From positions 1 to 44,263 of the forward strand of contig CAMWSP010000002.1 of NCBI GenBank assembly GCA_947176935.1: a DNA stretch of 44,263 bases, given 5' to 3'. Shown piece after piece: positions 1-9,410 of the stretch; position 1 is the stretch's first letter, and the number at the start of each line of letters is the position of its first letter. This stretch comes from an uncultured Porphyromonadaceae bacterium. Lineage in GTDB: Bacteria > Bacteroidota > Bacteroidia > Bacteroidales > Muribaculaceae. The translations under genes were made by a program, and so were the position numbers. The notes under the pieces are model-generated. The model saw nothing but the letters and a program-made list of their open reading frames with translations, searched no databases and had not been told where the DNA came from.

Positions 1-711
1 GGATATGATTGAGGAGCCGCCGTTGCGCAGGGTGGTGTCGAGCTCGTTGAAGTCGATGTTGATTTTGGTGTCTTTGATGGTTATGAGTTCGGAAATTGAG
101 CGGGCGGCGGTTGCGAGGGTGTCGTCGGCTTTTGCGAAGGCTGAGTCGAAGTCGAGTTCGGGGAAGATTTCGATGAGGCGTTCGTTGTTGATGAGCAGGA
201 GCGCGTCGACGTATTTTCGGATTTCTTCGGCACCACGGAGTGCTTTGGTGATTTTTTTGACGCCTTCGAAGAAGAAGGGTATGGTTACGATGCCCACGGT
301 GAGGACGCCGTGTTCGCGCGCGGCGCGAGCCACGACGGGGGCAGCGCCGGTGCCGGTGCCGCCGCCCATGCCGGCGGTTATGAACACCATTTTGGTGTTT
401 TCGTCGAAAATGGCGTTGATTGCGTCGATGCTTTCTTCGGCAGCGGCTTTGGCTACTTCGGGTTTGTCGCCGGCTCCGAGACCGGTGTGGCCGAGGAGCA
501 CATGGTCGGGCACGGGAGAGTTGTCGAGGGCCTGTTTGTCGGTGTTGCAAACGACGAATCGCACGTCTTTGACGCCGAGGTTATACATGTAGCCGACGGC
601 GTTGCCACCGCCACCGCCAACGCCGATAACCTTTATGATGGATTCATTGTTGGGGTTGATAGGTTTGGGCGCCACGAAATCCATGTCGCGGCAGATATCT
701 TCAATGGTCAT
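1..711 (-). CDS. ftsZ: Cell division protein FtsZ (N-terminal part, runs off the window)
   Basis: FtsZ is the tubulin-like GTPase that forms the cytoplasmic Z ring. Reading the minus strand from the ATG at 711 gives 237 open codons to the window edge. The start reads MTIEDICRDMDFVAPKPINP. The glycine-rich nucleotide loop GVGGGGGNAVGYM is near residue 30, and the tubulin signature GGGTGTG lies at about residues 116-122. The synergy (T7) loop region reads INIDFNELDTTLRNGG near the edge, so the GTPase domain is nearly complete here. The C-terminal linker and the FtsA-binding tail lie outside the window. It follows ftsA by 27 bp and is the last visible gene of the dcw cluster. Confidence 0.97.
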   Translation of the reverse strand, partial: MTIEDICRDMDFVAPKPINPNNESIIKVIGVGGGGGNAVGYMYNLGVKDVRFVVCNTDKQALDNSPVPDHVLLGHTGLGAGDKPEVAKAAAEESIDAINAIFDENTKMVFITAGMGGGTGTGAAPVVARAAREHGVLTVGIVTIPFFFEGVKKITKALRGAEEIRKYVDALLLINNERLIEIFPELDFDSAFAKADDTLATAARSISELITIKDTKINIDFNELDTTLRNGGSSIIS

Positions 712-738
712 AGCGGTTAGAGTTGTTGGAGTGGAGGG

Positions 739-2091
739 TTAGTCGGTGAAGTCGTCGTCGTCGAGCGATGCGGGAGAGGTTATGTTGCCGAATTTTTGTT
801 TGATTCTGACCCAGATGGAGTCTTTGGGGAGTTCTTCGATGGGGTCGGAGTCCTGGTCGTCGTCATCGAAGTCGTCATAGAACTCGGAGTTATCGGAGTT
901 ATCGGAGTGGTCGGAGTTATCGGCGGGTTTGGGCGGTTCGGGTTTGACGGTGCAGGGGCTGACGTGGGGCTGGCGGCTGAGGTAGTAGAGCAGCGAAATA
1001 ACGTCGAGGTCTTCGGAGGTGGAGATTTTGTTGCCGGCGAGGCGCACTGTTGCGGGCAGGGAGCCGCGGCGAACGTTCATGCCGGTTGACTGGGCCAGAG
1101 CTTCGGCGAAGCCCTTGAGCATTGCGCCGCCGCCAACGATTACGATGCCGCCGGGGAGGTCGGATGCCGACATTTTGGCGTATCCGATCTGGGCGGTTAT
1201 GTTTGCAATGATTTCGCTTGCGCGGGCAATTACAATGTTGTTGATTTTGGAGTTGTCGATTTCTTCGGGCAGGGAGCTGCGGTGGGCTTCGTCGGGGTGA
1301 GCGTCGCCGATGGTGCGCTTGATTTCTTCGGCGCGTTCCTCGAGGGGGTTTATGCTCATGAGGTCGCGGGTTATGTGGCGCGAGCCCAGGGGAATGGTTG
1401 CCAGATAGTGCATGCGAGCGCCTTTGTAGATGGCAACTGTTGTTGTTTCGGCGCCGCAGTCGACCAGCATGGTTCCGCAGCGGCGTTCTTCGGAAATCAG
1501 CACCAGGTCGGCCAGCGCCATTGGTCGCACGATGTAGCCGTTGATGGGCAGGTTGAGTTTTTCGCTCACCGAGAGCTTGAGGTTGCGGAGCAGCTGGGTG
1601 CGGCAGCTGACAACGTTGACCGTAACGGCCAAATCATGGGCCAGCTCGCCGACGGGTTCGTCGCTTTTGCCTTTGCCGTTGATTCGGAATTCCACGGGTT
1701 CTACGGCCAGGCGTTCGGTGTTGGCCTCTATAACGGCGGCCCGGCTGAGGAGCGACTCAACCATTTCGTGGGTCACTTCGGTGTCGTCGGCCAGGGCCAT
1801 CTGCAGGTTTGCGGGGGTGGACTTCATGGAGCGGCCGCCCACGCCGAGATAAACGGCCGAAATCTTGGCCGGCGATATGTAGTTGTTGAGTTTGGTGATT
1901 ACGCGGTTGAGCTCGTTGGCCACTTCCTTGACGTTTTGCACGCAGCCGTGGCGAACATGGTTGGGATGCTGGTGTTCCTCCTCGATTCCTTTTACGGTGA
2001 GGATTCCCGACGGGTCAACTTTTCCGACGGCACCTTTGATTTTTGAGCTGCCGATTTCAACGGCAACGATGTAGTTACTGTTCTGATTCAT
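739..2091 (-). CDS. ftsA: Cell division protein FtsA
   Basis: FtsA is the actin-fold ATPase that tethers FtsZ to the membrane and recruits later divisome proteins. The 450-residue product starts with the phosphate-1 motif VAVEIGSSKIKGAVG. It also has DCGAETTTVAIYKGA (phosphate 2) and the adenosine motif GGIVIVGGGAMLKGF. From about residue 385 there is an acidic, low-complexity tail with NSD repeats, coded by four 9-bp repeats at 884-919. A short amphipathic segment (SIWVRIKQKFGNI) near the end is probably the membrane-targeting helix, followed by an acidic tip. The start codon overlaps the ftsQ stop by 4 nt (ATGA), which suggests translational coupling. Confidence 0.97.
   Translation of the reverse strand: MNQNSNYIVAVEIGSSKIKGAVGKVDPSGILTVKGIEEEHQHPNHVRHGCVQNVKEVANELNRVITKLNNYISPAKISAVYLGVGGRSMKSTPANLQMALADDTEVTHEMVESLLSRAAVIEANTERLAVEPVEFRINGKGKSDEPVGELAHDLAVTVNVVSCRTQLLRNLKLSVSEKLNLPINGYIVRPMALADLVLISEERRCGTMLVDCGAETTTVAIYKGARMHYLATIPLGSRHITRDLMSINPLEERAEEIKRTIGDAHPDEAHRSSLPEEIDNSKINNIVIARASEIIANITAQIGYAKMSASDLPGGIVIVGGGAMLKGFAEALAQSTGMNVRRGSLPATVRLAGNKISTSEDLDVISLLYYLSRQPHVSPCTVKPEPPKPADNSDHSDNSDNSEFYDDFDDDDQDSDPIEELPKDSIWVRIKQKFGNITSPASLDDDDFTD
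884..919. repeat. Four 9-bp repeats inside ftsA
   Basis: Four consecutive 9-bp units (TCGGAGTTA on the plus strand; the third reads TCGGAGTGG) lie in the part of ftsA that codes for the acidic linker. On the coding strand they give the repeated residues NSD/HSD. The unit length is a multiple of three, so copy changes would keep the frame. Confidence 0.8.
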
Positions 2092-2960
2092 ATTGATTGT
2101 GATTTTTGTTCGGCTTCAGGGTCGGAGGCACCGGGCGCGGATATGGTTTCGAGGTCGGGACCTTCGTTTTCGAGTTCGGAAATAACCGGGACTGTGAGGT
2201 CGGGGAGTTTGCCGTGGCGGCGTGTAGCCACAATCTGGCGATTCCATTTAAGGGAAATGGTGTCGTAGTGTTCCCAACCCTTGGCGGGGAGCACTTCGGT
2301 ATAGAATTTTTCGAGTCGGCTGAATTTGTCGGGGATGTTTGAAACGTTGCCCAGATTGATGACGTGGCCGCGTATGGCGGGGACGAGGAAAATGTTGGAG
2401 CTGTCGCGGGCGCAAATCATGGTTATCAGCTTCGACATGTCGGGGTTTTCGTTGAGATAGTCGAGCAGAGGCAGGAGCTTCACGGCCGGATAGTCGCCGT
2501 GCAGCTGCGGGACGTCGAGATGATAGCGGGCGCCGGCGCGGATGGTTTTGCCCTGCCGGTTGATGTAGTAGCTGGGGCCAGACGAGGGCCATACGCGCGC
2601 CACCGGCACCATGGGCACCACCGATATGCGCAGGCGGTTGTTGTTAAGGCGCATAACGCTGGCGGTTTCTATCTTGTCGAGGCTGCAGAGATAGGCTCGG
2701 ATGGAGTCGAGCCCGATCTGGCCCAGCGGGCGCGAGGTCAGGTCGCCCAGGCGCGGCATGATGTCGGCCGTCAGTTCGGCGGAGGTGACGAATCCGGTGT
2801 TCAGTTCGTCGATAACCTCAACGCGGTCGTTTTCCAGGCCCGCACAGCGCTCGGAATCAGCCATGAAGTTACCCCATACGTAGATAACCAGCAGGAAGAT
2901 TGCCAGCAGTATGCAGCCGAAAATGGTCAGCAGTTTGCGTGTCTGGTCGTTCAGTTGCAT
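2088..2960 (-). CDS. ftsQ: Cell division protein FtsQ
   Basis: This is a 290-residue single-pass membrane protein of the divisome. A short cytoplasmic N-terminus is followed by one transmembrane segment at about residues 11-31 (LLTIFGCILLAIFLLVIYVW). A POTRA-like region then starts near residue 45 (DRVEVIDELNTGFVTSAEL), and a beta domain follows. Sequence identity in this family is low, so the call rests mainly on topology, length and its place between murC and ftsA. The gene overlaps murC by 10 nt and ftsA by 4 nt. The last 40 residues are acidic and low in complexity. Confidence 0.9.
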   Translation of the reverse strand: MQLNDQTRKLLTIFGCILLAIFLLVIYVWGNFMADSERCAGLENDRVEVIDELNTGFVTSAELTADIMPRLGDLTSRPLGQIGLDSIRAYLCSLDKIETASVMRLNNNRLRISVVPMVPVARVWPSSGPSYYINRQGKTIRAGARYHLDVPQLHGDYPAVKLLPLLDYLNENPDMSKLITMICARDSSNIFLVPAIRGHVINLGNVSNIPDKFSRLEKFYTEVLPAKGWEHYDTISLKWNRQIVATRRHGKLPDLTVPVISELENEGPDLETISAPGASDPEAEQKSQSI

Positions 2961-4318
2961 GCCTTTACGATGTCGGGGAGGAGGAGGTTAATATCGCCTG
3001 CGCCAACGGTGAGCAACACGTCGAAGCCGCCGGCGGTCACAGCGTCGACCAGCCGGTCTTTTTCAACGATTTGCTTTTCGGGGCAGGTTATGCGGTCGAG
3101 AATCAGCTGCGACGAAACGCCCTCGATGGGCAGTTCGCGCGCCGGATAAATGGGGAGCAGATAAACCGCGTCGGCCCCGCTGAGCGCCCGGGCGAACTCG
3201 GGGGCGAAATCGCGGGTGCGCGAGTAGAGGTGGGGCTGGAACGCCACTGCCAGGCGCTTGTCGGGGAAAAGGCGGCGCACCGAGCTCAGCGAAGCGCGCA
3301 GCTCGTCGGGGTGGTGGGCATAGTCGTCGATAACCACGCAGTCGGGGCGGCGCAGCCAGAATTCAAAGCGGCGTTTGGCGCCCAGGAAGGTTTTCATGGC
3401 CCGGCGGAACACTTCGGGAGTAACGGCGGGGTCGCCGGCGAGCCACACACCGCCGCATGCGGCAATGGCGTTGTCGACGTTGATTTCCAAAGGCACTCCG
3501 AGCTCAATGCCGGTAATGGTTCCGCCGGGAGTTACCAGGTCGAAGGTTATGGTTCCGTTGGCAATCAGCAGGTTCTCGGCGTGGAAGTCGCCGGAGTTGA
3601 CTCCGTAGGTGTAGACGCGCACGTCGTTGCCGGGACGGGGCTTGAGCTTCAGGCCGGTGTGGAGCAGCAGGGCTCCTCCGGGCTGAATCAGTTCGGTGAA
3701 GTGAGCGAAACTCTCCAGATAGGCCTGCTCGTTGCCGTAGATGTCGAGGTGGTCGGGGTCGGTGGAGGTTATAACGGCAATCCAGGGCGAAAGCTGATGA
3801 AAGGAACGGTCGTATTCATCGGCCTCAATCACCGCGTAGGGGCTGGTTTTGGAGAGCAGGAAGTTGGTTCCGTAGTTGCGCAGAACCCCTCCGAGGAAGG
3901 CGTTGCTACCCACTCCGGCCACCTGCAGAATGTGGGCGGCCATTGACGAAGTGGTGGTCTTGCCATGGGTGCCGGCGAAGCACAGGGCCTTTTCCGAGCG
4001 GGTTACGCGTCCGAGCACCGCCGCGCGCTTAACCACCTCGAAGCCGTTTTGGCGGAACCATTGCAGGCCGCGGTGCGAGTCGGGCACAGCGGGAGTGTAG
4101 ACCACCAGAGTGTGCTGCGGGTCGCGGAAATCGGCCGGAATCAGCTGCGGGTCGTCGGAAAAAGCAATGTCGACGCCTTCGGCCGCAAGGCTGTCGGTCA
4201 GTTCAGAGGGGGTGCGGTCATAGCCGGCCACTTTGCATCCGCGGCTCAGGAAATAGCGCTCCAGGGCGGCCATACCGATGCCGCCGGCGCCTACGAAGTA
4301 TATATTGTTTTTGGTCAT
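2951..4318 (-). CDS. murC: UDP-N-acetylmuramate--L-alanine ligase MurC
   Basis: MurC adds L-alanine to UDP-MurNAc using ATP, the first amino-acid step of the peptidoglycan stem. The 455-residue product has the N-terminal Rossmann motif VGAGGIGMAALE, the Mur-ligase P-loop GTHGKTTTS at 116-124, and EADEYDRSF. It also has the central motif VIDDYAHHPDE and the C-terminal AFQPHLYSRT, all typical of MurC. The start codon overlaps the murG stop by 4 nt, as expected for a tightly coupled operon. Confidence 0.97.
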   Translation of the reverse strand: MTKNNIYFVGAGGIGMAALERYFLSRGCKVAGYDRTPSELTDSLAAEGVDIAFSDDPQLIPADFRDPQHTLVVYTPAVPDSHRGLQWFRQNGFEVVKRAAVLGRVTRSEKALCFAGTHGKTTTSSMAAHILQVAGVGSNAFLGGVLRNYGTNFLLSKTSPYAVIEADEYDRSFHQLSPWIAVITSTDPDHLDIYGNEQAYLESFAHFTELIQPGGALLLHTGLKLKPRPGNDVRVYTYGVNSGDFHAENLLIANGTITFDLVTPGGTITGIELGVPLEINVDNAIAACGGVWLAGDPAVTPEVFRRAMKTFLGAKRRFEFWLRRPDCVVIDDYAHHPDELRASLSSVRRLFPDKRLAVAFQPHLYSRTRDFAPEFARALSGADAVYLLPIYPARELPIEGVSSQLILDRITCPEKQIVEKDRLVDAVTAGGFDVLLTVGAGDINLLLPDIVKACN

Positions 4319-5406
4319 TTGCAGATTTCGAGAATTTTGTCAACAATTTTTTCGTCGGCATCGGTCAGCGCCATTTTCGCGGCGTTGGCGCCGAGAGTTG
4401 CGCGGGCGTCGGCATCGGCGAGCAGGTCGACCACAGCGGGGCCGAGCGCATGGCGGGCGTCGGCATCGAGAATCATGCGAGCGGCTCCTTCGCGCACCAG
4501 AGCCTCGGCGTTTTTGCGCTGATGATCCTCGGCCACATTGGGGCTGGGAACGAGCACCGCCGGTTTGCCGAGCAGCTGCAGCTCCGAAATGGTTCCGGCA
4601 CCGGCGCGCGAAACCACCAGGTCGGCGGCGCGATAGGCCACCGCCATATCAGAGATGAAGGCCGAAGCCTTGACGGCCGGGAATTGGGCTGCTATCGGTG
4701 CGAATTCGTTGAGATAGAGCTTGCCGGTCTGCCACATGACCTGCGCGCCGGTTTCGGCTATGGCCGGCAGGGCGCGGGCCATTGCTTCATTGATTGTTCG
4801 GGCGCCCAGCGAGCCGCCAACCACTAAAACCAGCGGCTTTTCCGGGTCGAAGCCGAGCGCGGTTTTGGCCTCGGCCATTGACTTGGGGCAGCTGAGCAGG
4901 TCGGCGCGCACCGGGTTGCCGGTCATAACTATGGCATCGGCAGGGAAGAATCGCTCCATGCCCGAATAGGCGCAGCAAATGGCCTTTGCTTTGGCGGCCA
5001 GGAGCTTATTGGTTACACCGGCATAGGAATTCTGCTCCTGGAGCAGGGTTGGAACGCCGGCCTTCTGGGCGGCCTTGAGGGTCGGGCCGGAGGCGTAGCC
5101 GCCAACTCCGATGGCGCAGTCGGGCCGGAAATCCCTGACCGTTTTGCGGGCCAGACGCAGCGATTTCCAGAGCTTGAACAGCACCGGAATGTTACGCCAC
5201 AGGCGCTTGCGGTCGAACCCGGCAACTGGCAGACCTATGATTTCATAGCCGGCGGCAGGCACGCGCTCCATTTCCATGCGCCCTTCGGCGCCGACATAGA
5301 GGATTTCGCAGTCGGGCATGCGCCGGCGCAGCGCGTTGGCTATGGAGAGGGCGGGGAAAATGTGGCCGCCGGTGCCACCGCCGCTTATCAGAAAACGTTT
5401 GCTCAT
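4315..5406 (-). CDS. murG: Lipid II synthase MurG (UDP-GlcNAc transferase)
   Basis: MurG transfers GlcNAc from UDP-GlcNAc to lipid I on the inner face of the cytoplasmic membrane, giving lipid II. The product is 363 residues, the usual length. It begins with the glycine-rich loop ISGGGTGGHIFPALSIA and carries GVGGYASGPTLKAA, LLQEQNSYAGVTNK and VVGGSLGARTINEA. The C-terminal donor-binding region reads RAGAGTISELQLLGKPAVLVPSP in outline. It overlaps ftsW by 4 nt upstream and murC by 4 nt downstream. Confidence 0.97.
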   Translation of the reverse strand: MSKRFLISGGGTGGHIFPALSIANALRRRMPDCEILYVGAEGRMEMERVPAAGYEIIGLPVAGFDRKRLWRNIPVLFKLWKSLRLARKTVRDFRPDCAIGVGGYASGPTLKAAQKAGVPTLLQEQNSYAGVTNKLLAAKAKAICCAYSGMERFFPADAIVMTGNPVRADLLSCPKSMAEAKTALGFDPEKPLVLVVGGSLGARTINEAMARALPAIAETGAQVMWQTGKLYLNEFAPIAAQFPAVKASAFISDMAVAYRAADLVVSRAGAGTISELQLLGKPAVLVPSPNVAEDHQRKNAEALVREGAARMILDADARHALGPAVVDLLADADARATLGANAAKMALTDADEKIVDKILEICK

Positions 5407-6773
5407 TTTTCCTGAGTGGGGTTAACTGCCTGAAGAGCTTCGGGCAGGGTGTTCTTATCGGTTTCGCGCTCGGAGGTCGAGACTTGTCCGCGGGCGGCGA
5501 ATTTGCTGACCGAGAGCATGATTCCGAGAGCTATGGAGGTTACGAGAATCGAGGTGCCGCCTTTGGAGAAGAAGGGCAAAGGCTGGCCCGACACCGGTCC
5601 GGCGCCGGAAACGATTGCCATGTGGCAGAGGGCCTGCAGCGCAATGAGCAGCGCGCAACCGGTTACAAGGAAGGCCGGATACATCTGATAGCACTTATAG
5701 GCTATGAAGTAGGCGCGCGCCAGCAGGCAGAGGTAGAGCGCCATAATGAACATGGCGCCGATGAAGCCGAGGTCTTCGACTATGATTGCGAAAATGAAGT
5801 CGCTGAACGCCAGGGGCAGGCGCGAGGTTTCGCGCGAGTTGCCGGGGAAGACTCCCAGCCACCCGCCGGTGGCCTGGGCCATGTAGGACCGCATTTCCTG
5901 AAGGTTCTTAGCATTCAGCTCCTGCTCATAGCGGGGAGTGGGGTCGGTGAAGGCCTTGATTCGGTTGCGCCAGGTATTGTCGGTTATGCGGCTGCCGGCA
6001 TTGCTGCCGCCTGATGCCTCGGGCACCGAGAAGGTACGGCCGCGGGAATCGACCAGCAACGGAACTTCCTTGACTTCCGGTTCGCCTTTCGACATCATCA
6101 TTTTTACGCCGAAAGCCATGGCGGCAAAAAATGCAAACACCGCGAAGATATAGAGCAGCTTTCTGAATTCCAGCGAGCCGACGATGAGCATGGATATGCA
6201 GAGAACCATGAGAATCAGCGTGTTGGTAAGACCCTGGGTGAAGAGCAATCCGGAAAAGAGCAGCACTGCGATGGTTGCCCAGATAAGGCCTTTGTTGCGC
6301 ACCGATTCATCTTTTTTGAGCTGGGTGGTTCCGAGGATGAACGACAGGGTCATAACGGCCGAAATCTTTATCAGCTCGGCCGGCTGCAGGGTCATGAACG
6401 GCAGCGAAATGGCGCGTTTGGCGCCGTTGATAACCTCGCCGAAGGCCATAACGTAGAGCATGGCCAGCACCGAGCAGACCGTAAGGATTATGCCGGGCCA
6501 GATGAAGCGCGAGTAGTGGACTTTTTGCAGGCCCAGAATGATGAGGAAGCCGGCAAAGAGCATGCCGACATGGCGCATCAGCGGGCTGTAGAGTCCCTGT
6601 TTGGAAATCTCGAACGACGATGCCGAGTAGAGCTCGATAATGGAGAGCACAACCAGCACGCCGTAGATTCCCCAGATGTAGAGGTCGGGTTTATTGATTG
6701 CCGACGCTTCGGGCAGGGCAACGGTGGGGCCGCCGCCACGCGGTTCGCCGGGATTTGAGGAGCGAAATGCCAT
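5403..6773 (-). CDS. ftsW: SEDS glycosyltransferase FtsW
   Basis: FtsW is the septal peptidoglycan polymerase that works with the FtsI transpeptidase. The 456-residue product is very hydrophobic with about ten membrane segments. SEDS landmarks are visible: FMTLQPAELIKI, the loop GWLGVFPGNSRETSRLPLAFSDFIFA, VEDLGFIGA, and the C-terminal PFFSKGGTSI. A polar insert (TFSVPEASGGSNAGSR) lies in the large periplasmic loop. FtsW is preferred over RodA because of its place between murD and murG. The gene starts 3 nt after murD ends. Confidence 0.95.
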   Translation of the reverse strand: MAFRSSNPGEPRGGGPTVALPEASAINKPDLYIWGIYGVLVVLSIIELYSASSFEISKQGLYSPLMRHVGMLFAGFLIILGLQKVHYSRFIWPGIILTVCSVLAMLYVMAFGEVINGAKRAISLPFMTLQPAELIKISAVMTLSFILGTTQLKKDESVRNKGLIWATIAVLLFSGLLFTQGLTNTLILMVLCISMLIVGSLEFRKLLYIFAVFAFFAAMAFGVKMMMSKGEPEVKEVPLLVDSRGRTFSVPEASGGSNAGSRITDNTWRNRIKAFTDPTPRYEQELNAKNLQEMRSYMAQATGGWLGVFPGNSRETSRLPLAFSDFIFAIIVEDLGFIGAMFIMALYLCLLARAYFIAYKCYQMYPAFLVTGCALLIALQALCHMAIVSGAGPVSGQPLPFFSKGGTSILVTSIALGIMLSVSKFAARGQVSTSERETDKNTLPEALQAVNPTQEK

Positions 6774-6776
6774 AGG

Positions 6777-8129
6777 TCAGGAAAGAGATTTAACGGCTTC
6801 CTTGAACAGGTTGCCGCGGTTAACGTAGGATGTGAACAGGTCGAATGAAGCGCAGCAGGGGCTGAGCAGAACGGTGTCGCCCTCGGCGGCCAGGCGTTCG
6901 CATTGAGCAATGGCGTCGGCCAGCGATGCGGTCGACACCAGCTCGGGCACCTCTCCCTTGAAGAACTCCATGATTTTTTCGTTATGGAGCCCCATGGCAA
7001 CGATGGCCTTGACTTTGCGGCGCACCAGAGGGAGGATTTCGGAATAGTCGTTGCCTTTGTCCTTGCCGCCGAGAATGAGCACCGTGGTGCGCGATTCGGG
7101 CATGCTTTCCAGGGCATACCAGGTAGAGTTGACGTTGGTTGCCTTGGAGTCGTTGATCCAGCGCACGCCGCGGATAGTGGCAATGTATTCCAGACGGTGC
7201 TCGACGCCCTGGAAGTCGCTCAGGGCGCGGCGGATATCGTTGTTCTTAACGTTGAGCAGCTGGGCCGATATGCCGGCGGCCATGGAGTTATAGAGATTGT
7301 GGAGGCCGTTGAGCGCCAGGTCGGCGCGCGGCATGGTCAGCGGGGCGTTGGCGGCGGAGATTACCAGCTCATTTTCCGCATCGATGAATGCGCGGGTGTT
7401 TTCGCGCTGCTCCTCGCCGAATGGCATCAGGGTAGCCTCGGTTGAGAGCTGCTGCAGCTGGGCGTTGATAATGGGGTCGTCCTGCCAGTAGATGAACACG
7501 TCTTCCGGGGTCATGTTGCGTATGATGCGGAACTTGGCCCGAGTGTAGTTCTCCATTTTATAGTCGTAGCGGTCGAGATGGTCGGGGGTTATGTTGAGTA
7601 TAACGGCGATGTTGGCCTTGAAGTCAAACATGTTTTCGAGCTGGAACGACGAAAGCTCCACAACGTAGACCGCGTGGGGCTCGCGAGCCACCTGCCAGGC
7701 CAGCGAGCGGCCTATGTTGCCGGCCGGCGAGGCATCGACTCCACCGGTGCGCAGAATGTGGGTTATGAGCGTGGTGGTTGTGGTTTTGCCGTTGGAGCCG
7801 GTGATGCACACCATTTTTGCGTCGGTGTAGCGGCCGGCGAATTCTATTTCGGAGATTATGGGCGTTCCTTTTGCCGTGAGTTCCACAATGAGGGGCGCCG
7901 TCGGGGGGATGCCGGGGCTTTTGATAACCTCGTCGGCGTTGAGAATGAGCCCGGGGGTGTGGCCTCCCTGTTCGTAGGGGATGCCTTCGTTTTCGAGCAC
8001 TTTAATATAGTCGGGCGCCAGCGAGCCCGAATCGCTGAGAAAAACGTCGAAACCTTTGTCTTTGGCCAGGATTGCGGCTCCGGTGCCGCTCTCGCCGCCT
8101 CCGAGAATGACTATTCTTTTCTGCTGCAT
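6777..8129 (-). CDS. murD: UDP-N-acetylmuramoylalanine--D-glutamate ligase MurD
   Basis: MurD adds D-glutamate to UDP-MurNAc-L-Ala. The 450-residue product starts with the Rossmann-like motif VILGGGESGTGAAILA. It has the P-loop TGSNGKTTTTT, the conserved NITPDHLDRY, EHRLEYI, WINDSKATN and LGGKDKGNDY. These are the MurD-specific forms of the Mur ligase motifs. It lies 6 bp after mraY and 3 bp before ftsW. Confidence 0.97.
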   Translation of the reverse strand: MQQKRIVILGGGESGTGAAILAKDKGFDVFLSDSGSLAPDYIKVLENEGIPYEQGGHTPGLILNADEVIKSPGIPPTAPLIVELTAKGTPIISEIEFAGRYTDAKMVCITGSNGKTTTTTLITHILRTGGVDASPAGNIGRSLAWQVAREPHAVYVVELSSFQLENMFDFKANIAVILNITPDHLDRYDYKMENYTRAKFRIIRNMTPEDVFIYWQDDPIINAQLQQLSTEATLMPFGEEQRENTRAFIDAENELVISAANAPLTMPRADLALNGLHNLYNSMAAGISAQLLNVKNNDIRRALSDFQGVEHRLEYIATIRGVRWINDSKATNVNSTWYALESMPESRTTVLILGGKDKGNDYSEILPLVRRKVKAIVAMGLHNEKIMEFFKGEVPELVSTASLADAIAQCERLAAEGDTVLLSPCCASFDLFTSYVNRGNLFKEAVKSLS

Positions 8130-8135
8130 TTTGAT

Positions 8136-9407
8136 TTAGCGGATTTTGAGGGTTACGAAAGTCAGGGCCGCCAGCAAGATGCTGACAATCCAGAAACGAA
8201 TGGTGATTTTAGCTTCGTGGATGCCGTTGGATGGGCGGTTCCACAAAACGTTGGCGCCCGGGGTGGCGTCCTTTTGGAAATGATGATGGAGCGGGGCCAT
8301 TTTGAAGATTCGCTGGCCGTTGCCACCGTTTTTTTTCTTGGTGTATTTAAACCAGCCGGTCTGGAGCATCACCGACACGTCTTCGATGAAGAACACCGCG
8401 CAGAGCAGCGGAATCAGCAGCTCTTTACGAATGAGAATTGCAAACACGGCGATTATGCCGCCGAGCATCAGCGAGCCGGTGTCGCCCATGAAAACCTGCG
8501 CCGGATAGGCATTATACCACAGGAACCCAATCAGCGCGCCGATGAATGCCGCCATATACACCACCAGCTCCTCCGACCCGGGAATATACATGATGTTCAG
8601 GTAGGTGGAGTAAACGAGGTTGCTGCCCAGATAGGCCATGATTATCAGGGCCACGCCGATGATGGCGCTGATGCCGGTTGCCAGGCCGTCGATGCCGTCG
8701 GTGAGGTTGGCGCCATTGCTCGTGGCGGTAACGGCCACTATCACCACGGCGATAAACAGCACCCAGCCGAGGGTTTTGCCCCAGTCGCCGGCCCAGGAGG
8801 TGAGCCAGGAGTAGTCGAGGTTGTTGTTCTTGAAGAACGGAATGGTTGTTTGCGGGGCTTTTATGTCGCGCTGGGCGGTCACTACTTCTTCAATCTGCTC
8901 GGGCTCAGTCTGCGAGGTGATTACCGAAGTGTCGCGCATGGTTATGGCGGGGCTGAAGGTCATCATCAGGCCAACGAACAGGCCGATGCCGATCTGGCCT
9001 ACGATTTTATATTTGCCCGACATGCCGTCTTTGTTGTGGCGTTTGAATTTCAGGTAGTCGTCGGCAAAGCCGAGAGCTCCGAGAAAGAGAGTGGCCACAC
9101 ACATGATAAACATGTAAACGTTGCCGAGGTTGGCGGTGAGCAGCAGCGGCACCAGAATGGCAATGATAATGATTATGCCGCCCATTGTGGGGGTTCCCTG
9201 TTTGGCGGTCTGGCCCTGCAGGCCGAGGTTGCGCACTATCTCGCCCATCTGCATCAGCTGCAGGCGGTTGATGATTCGGCGGCCAATGACGGTTGCGCAT
9301 AGCAGGGATAGCACGAAGGCCACGGAGCTGCGCACGGTAACGTAGCTGCTGAGGCGGGCCAGCGATTCGCCGCCCAGGTTCAGGTCGTGGAAAAGATAGT
9401 AGAACAT
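8136..9407 (-). CDS. mraY: Phospho-MurNAc-pentapeptide translocase MraY
   Basis: MraY moves phospho-MurNAc-pentapeptide onto undecaprenyl phosphate to form lipid I in the inner membrane. Family motifs are clear: GTPTMGG, the catalytic FADDYLKF, NLTDGIDGLA, the magnesium-binding VFMGDTGSLMLGG, and MAPLHHHF. At 423 residues it is longer than the usual 360. The extra length is a hydrophilic insert around residues 155-215 (rich in Q, E and T, ending near IPFFKNNNLDYSW), which I recall as common in Bacteroidetes MraY. Confidence 0.97.
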   Translation of the reverse strand: MFYYLFHDLNLGGESLARLSSYVTVRSSVAFVLSLLCATVIGRRIINRLQLMQMGEIVRNLGLQGQTAKQGTPTMGGIIIIIAILVPLLLTANLGNVYMFIMCVATLFLGALGFADDYLKFKRHNKDGMSGKYKIVGQIGIGLFVGLMMTFSPAITMRDTSVITSQTEPEQIEEVVTAQRDIKAPQTTIPFFKNNNLDYSWLTSWAGDWGKTLGWVLFIAVVIVAVTATSNGANLTDGIDGLATGISAIIGVALIIMAYLGSNLVYSTYLNIMYIPGSEELVVYMAAFIGALIGFLWYNAYPAQVFMGDTGSLMLGGIIAVFAILIRKELLIPLLCAVFFIEDVSVMLQTGWFKYTKKKNGGNGQRIFKMAPLHHHFQKDATPGANVLWNRPSNGIHEAKITIRFWIVSILLAALTFVTLKIR

Positions 9408-9410
9408 CGG

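Noticed and set aside
7578-9302. A 574-codon open frame opposite murD and mraY
   Set aside because: It is antisense to two genes with full family motifs, has biased composition (rich in Gly, His, Ala, Val) and no recognisable domain. It follows from the GC-rich codon use of the real genes.
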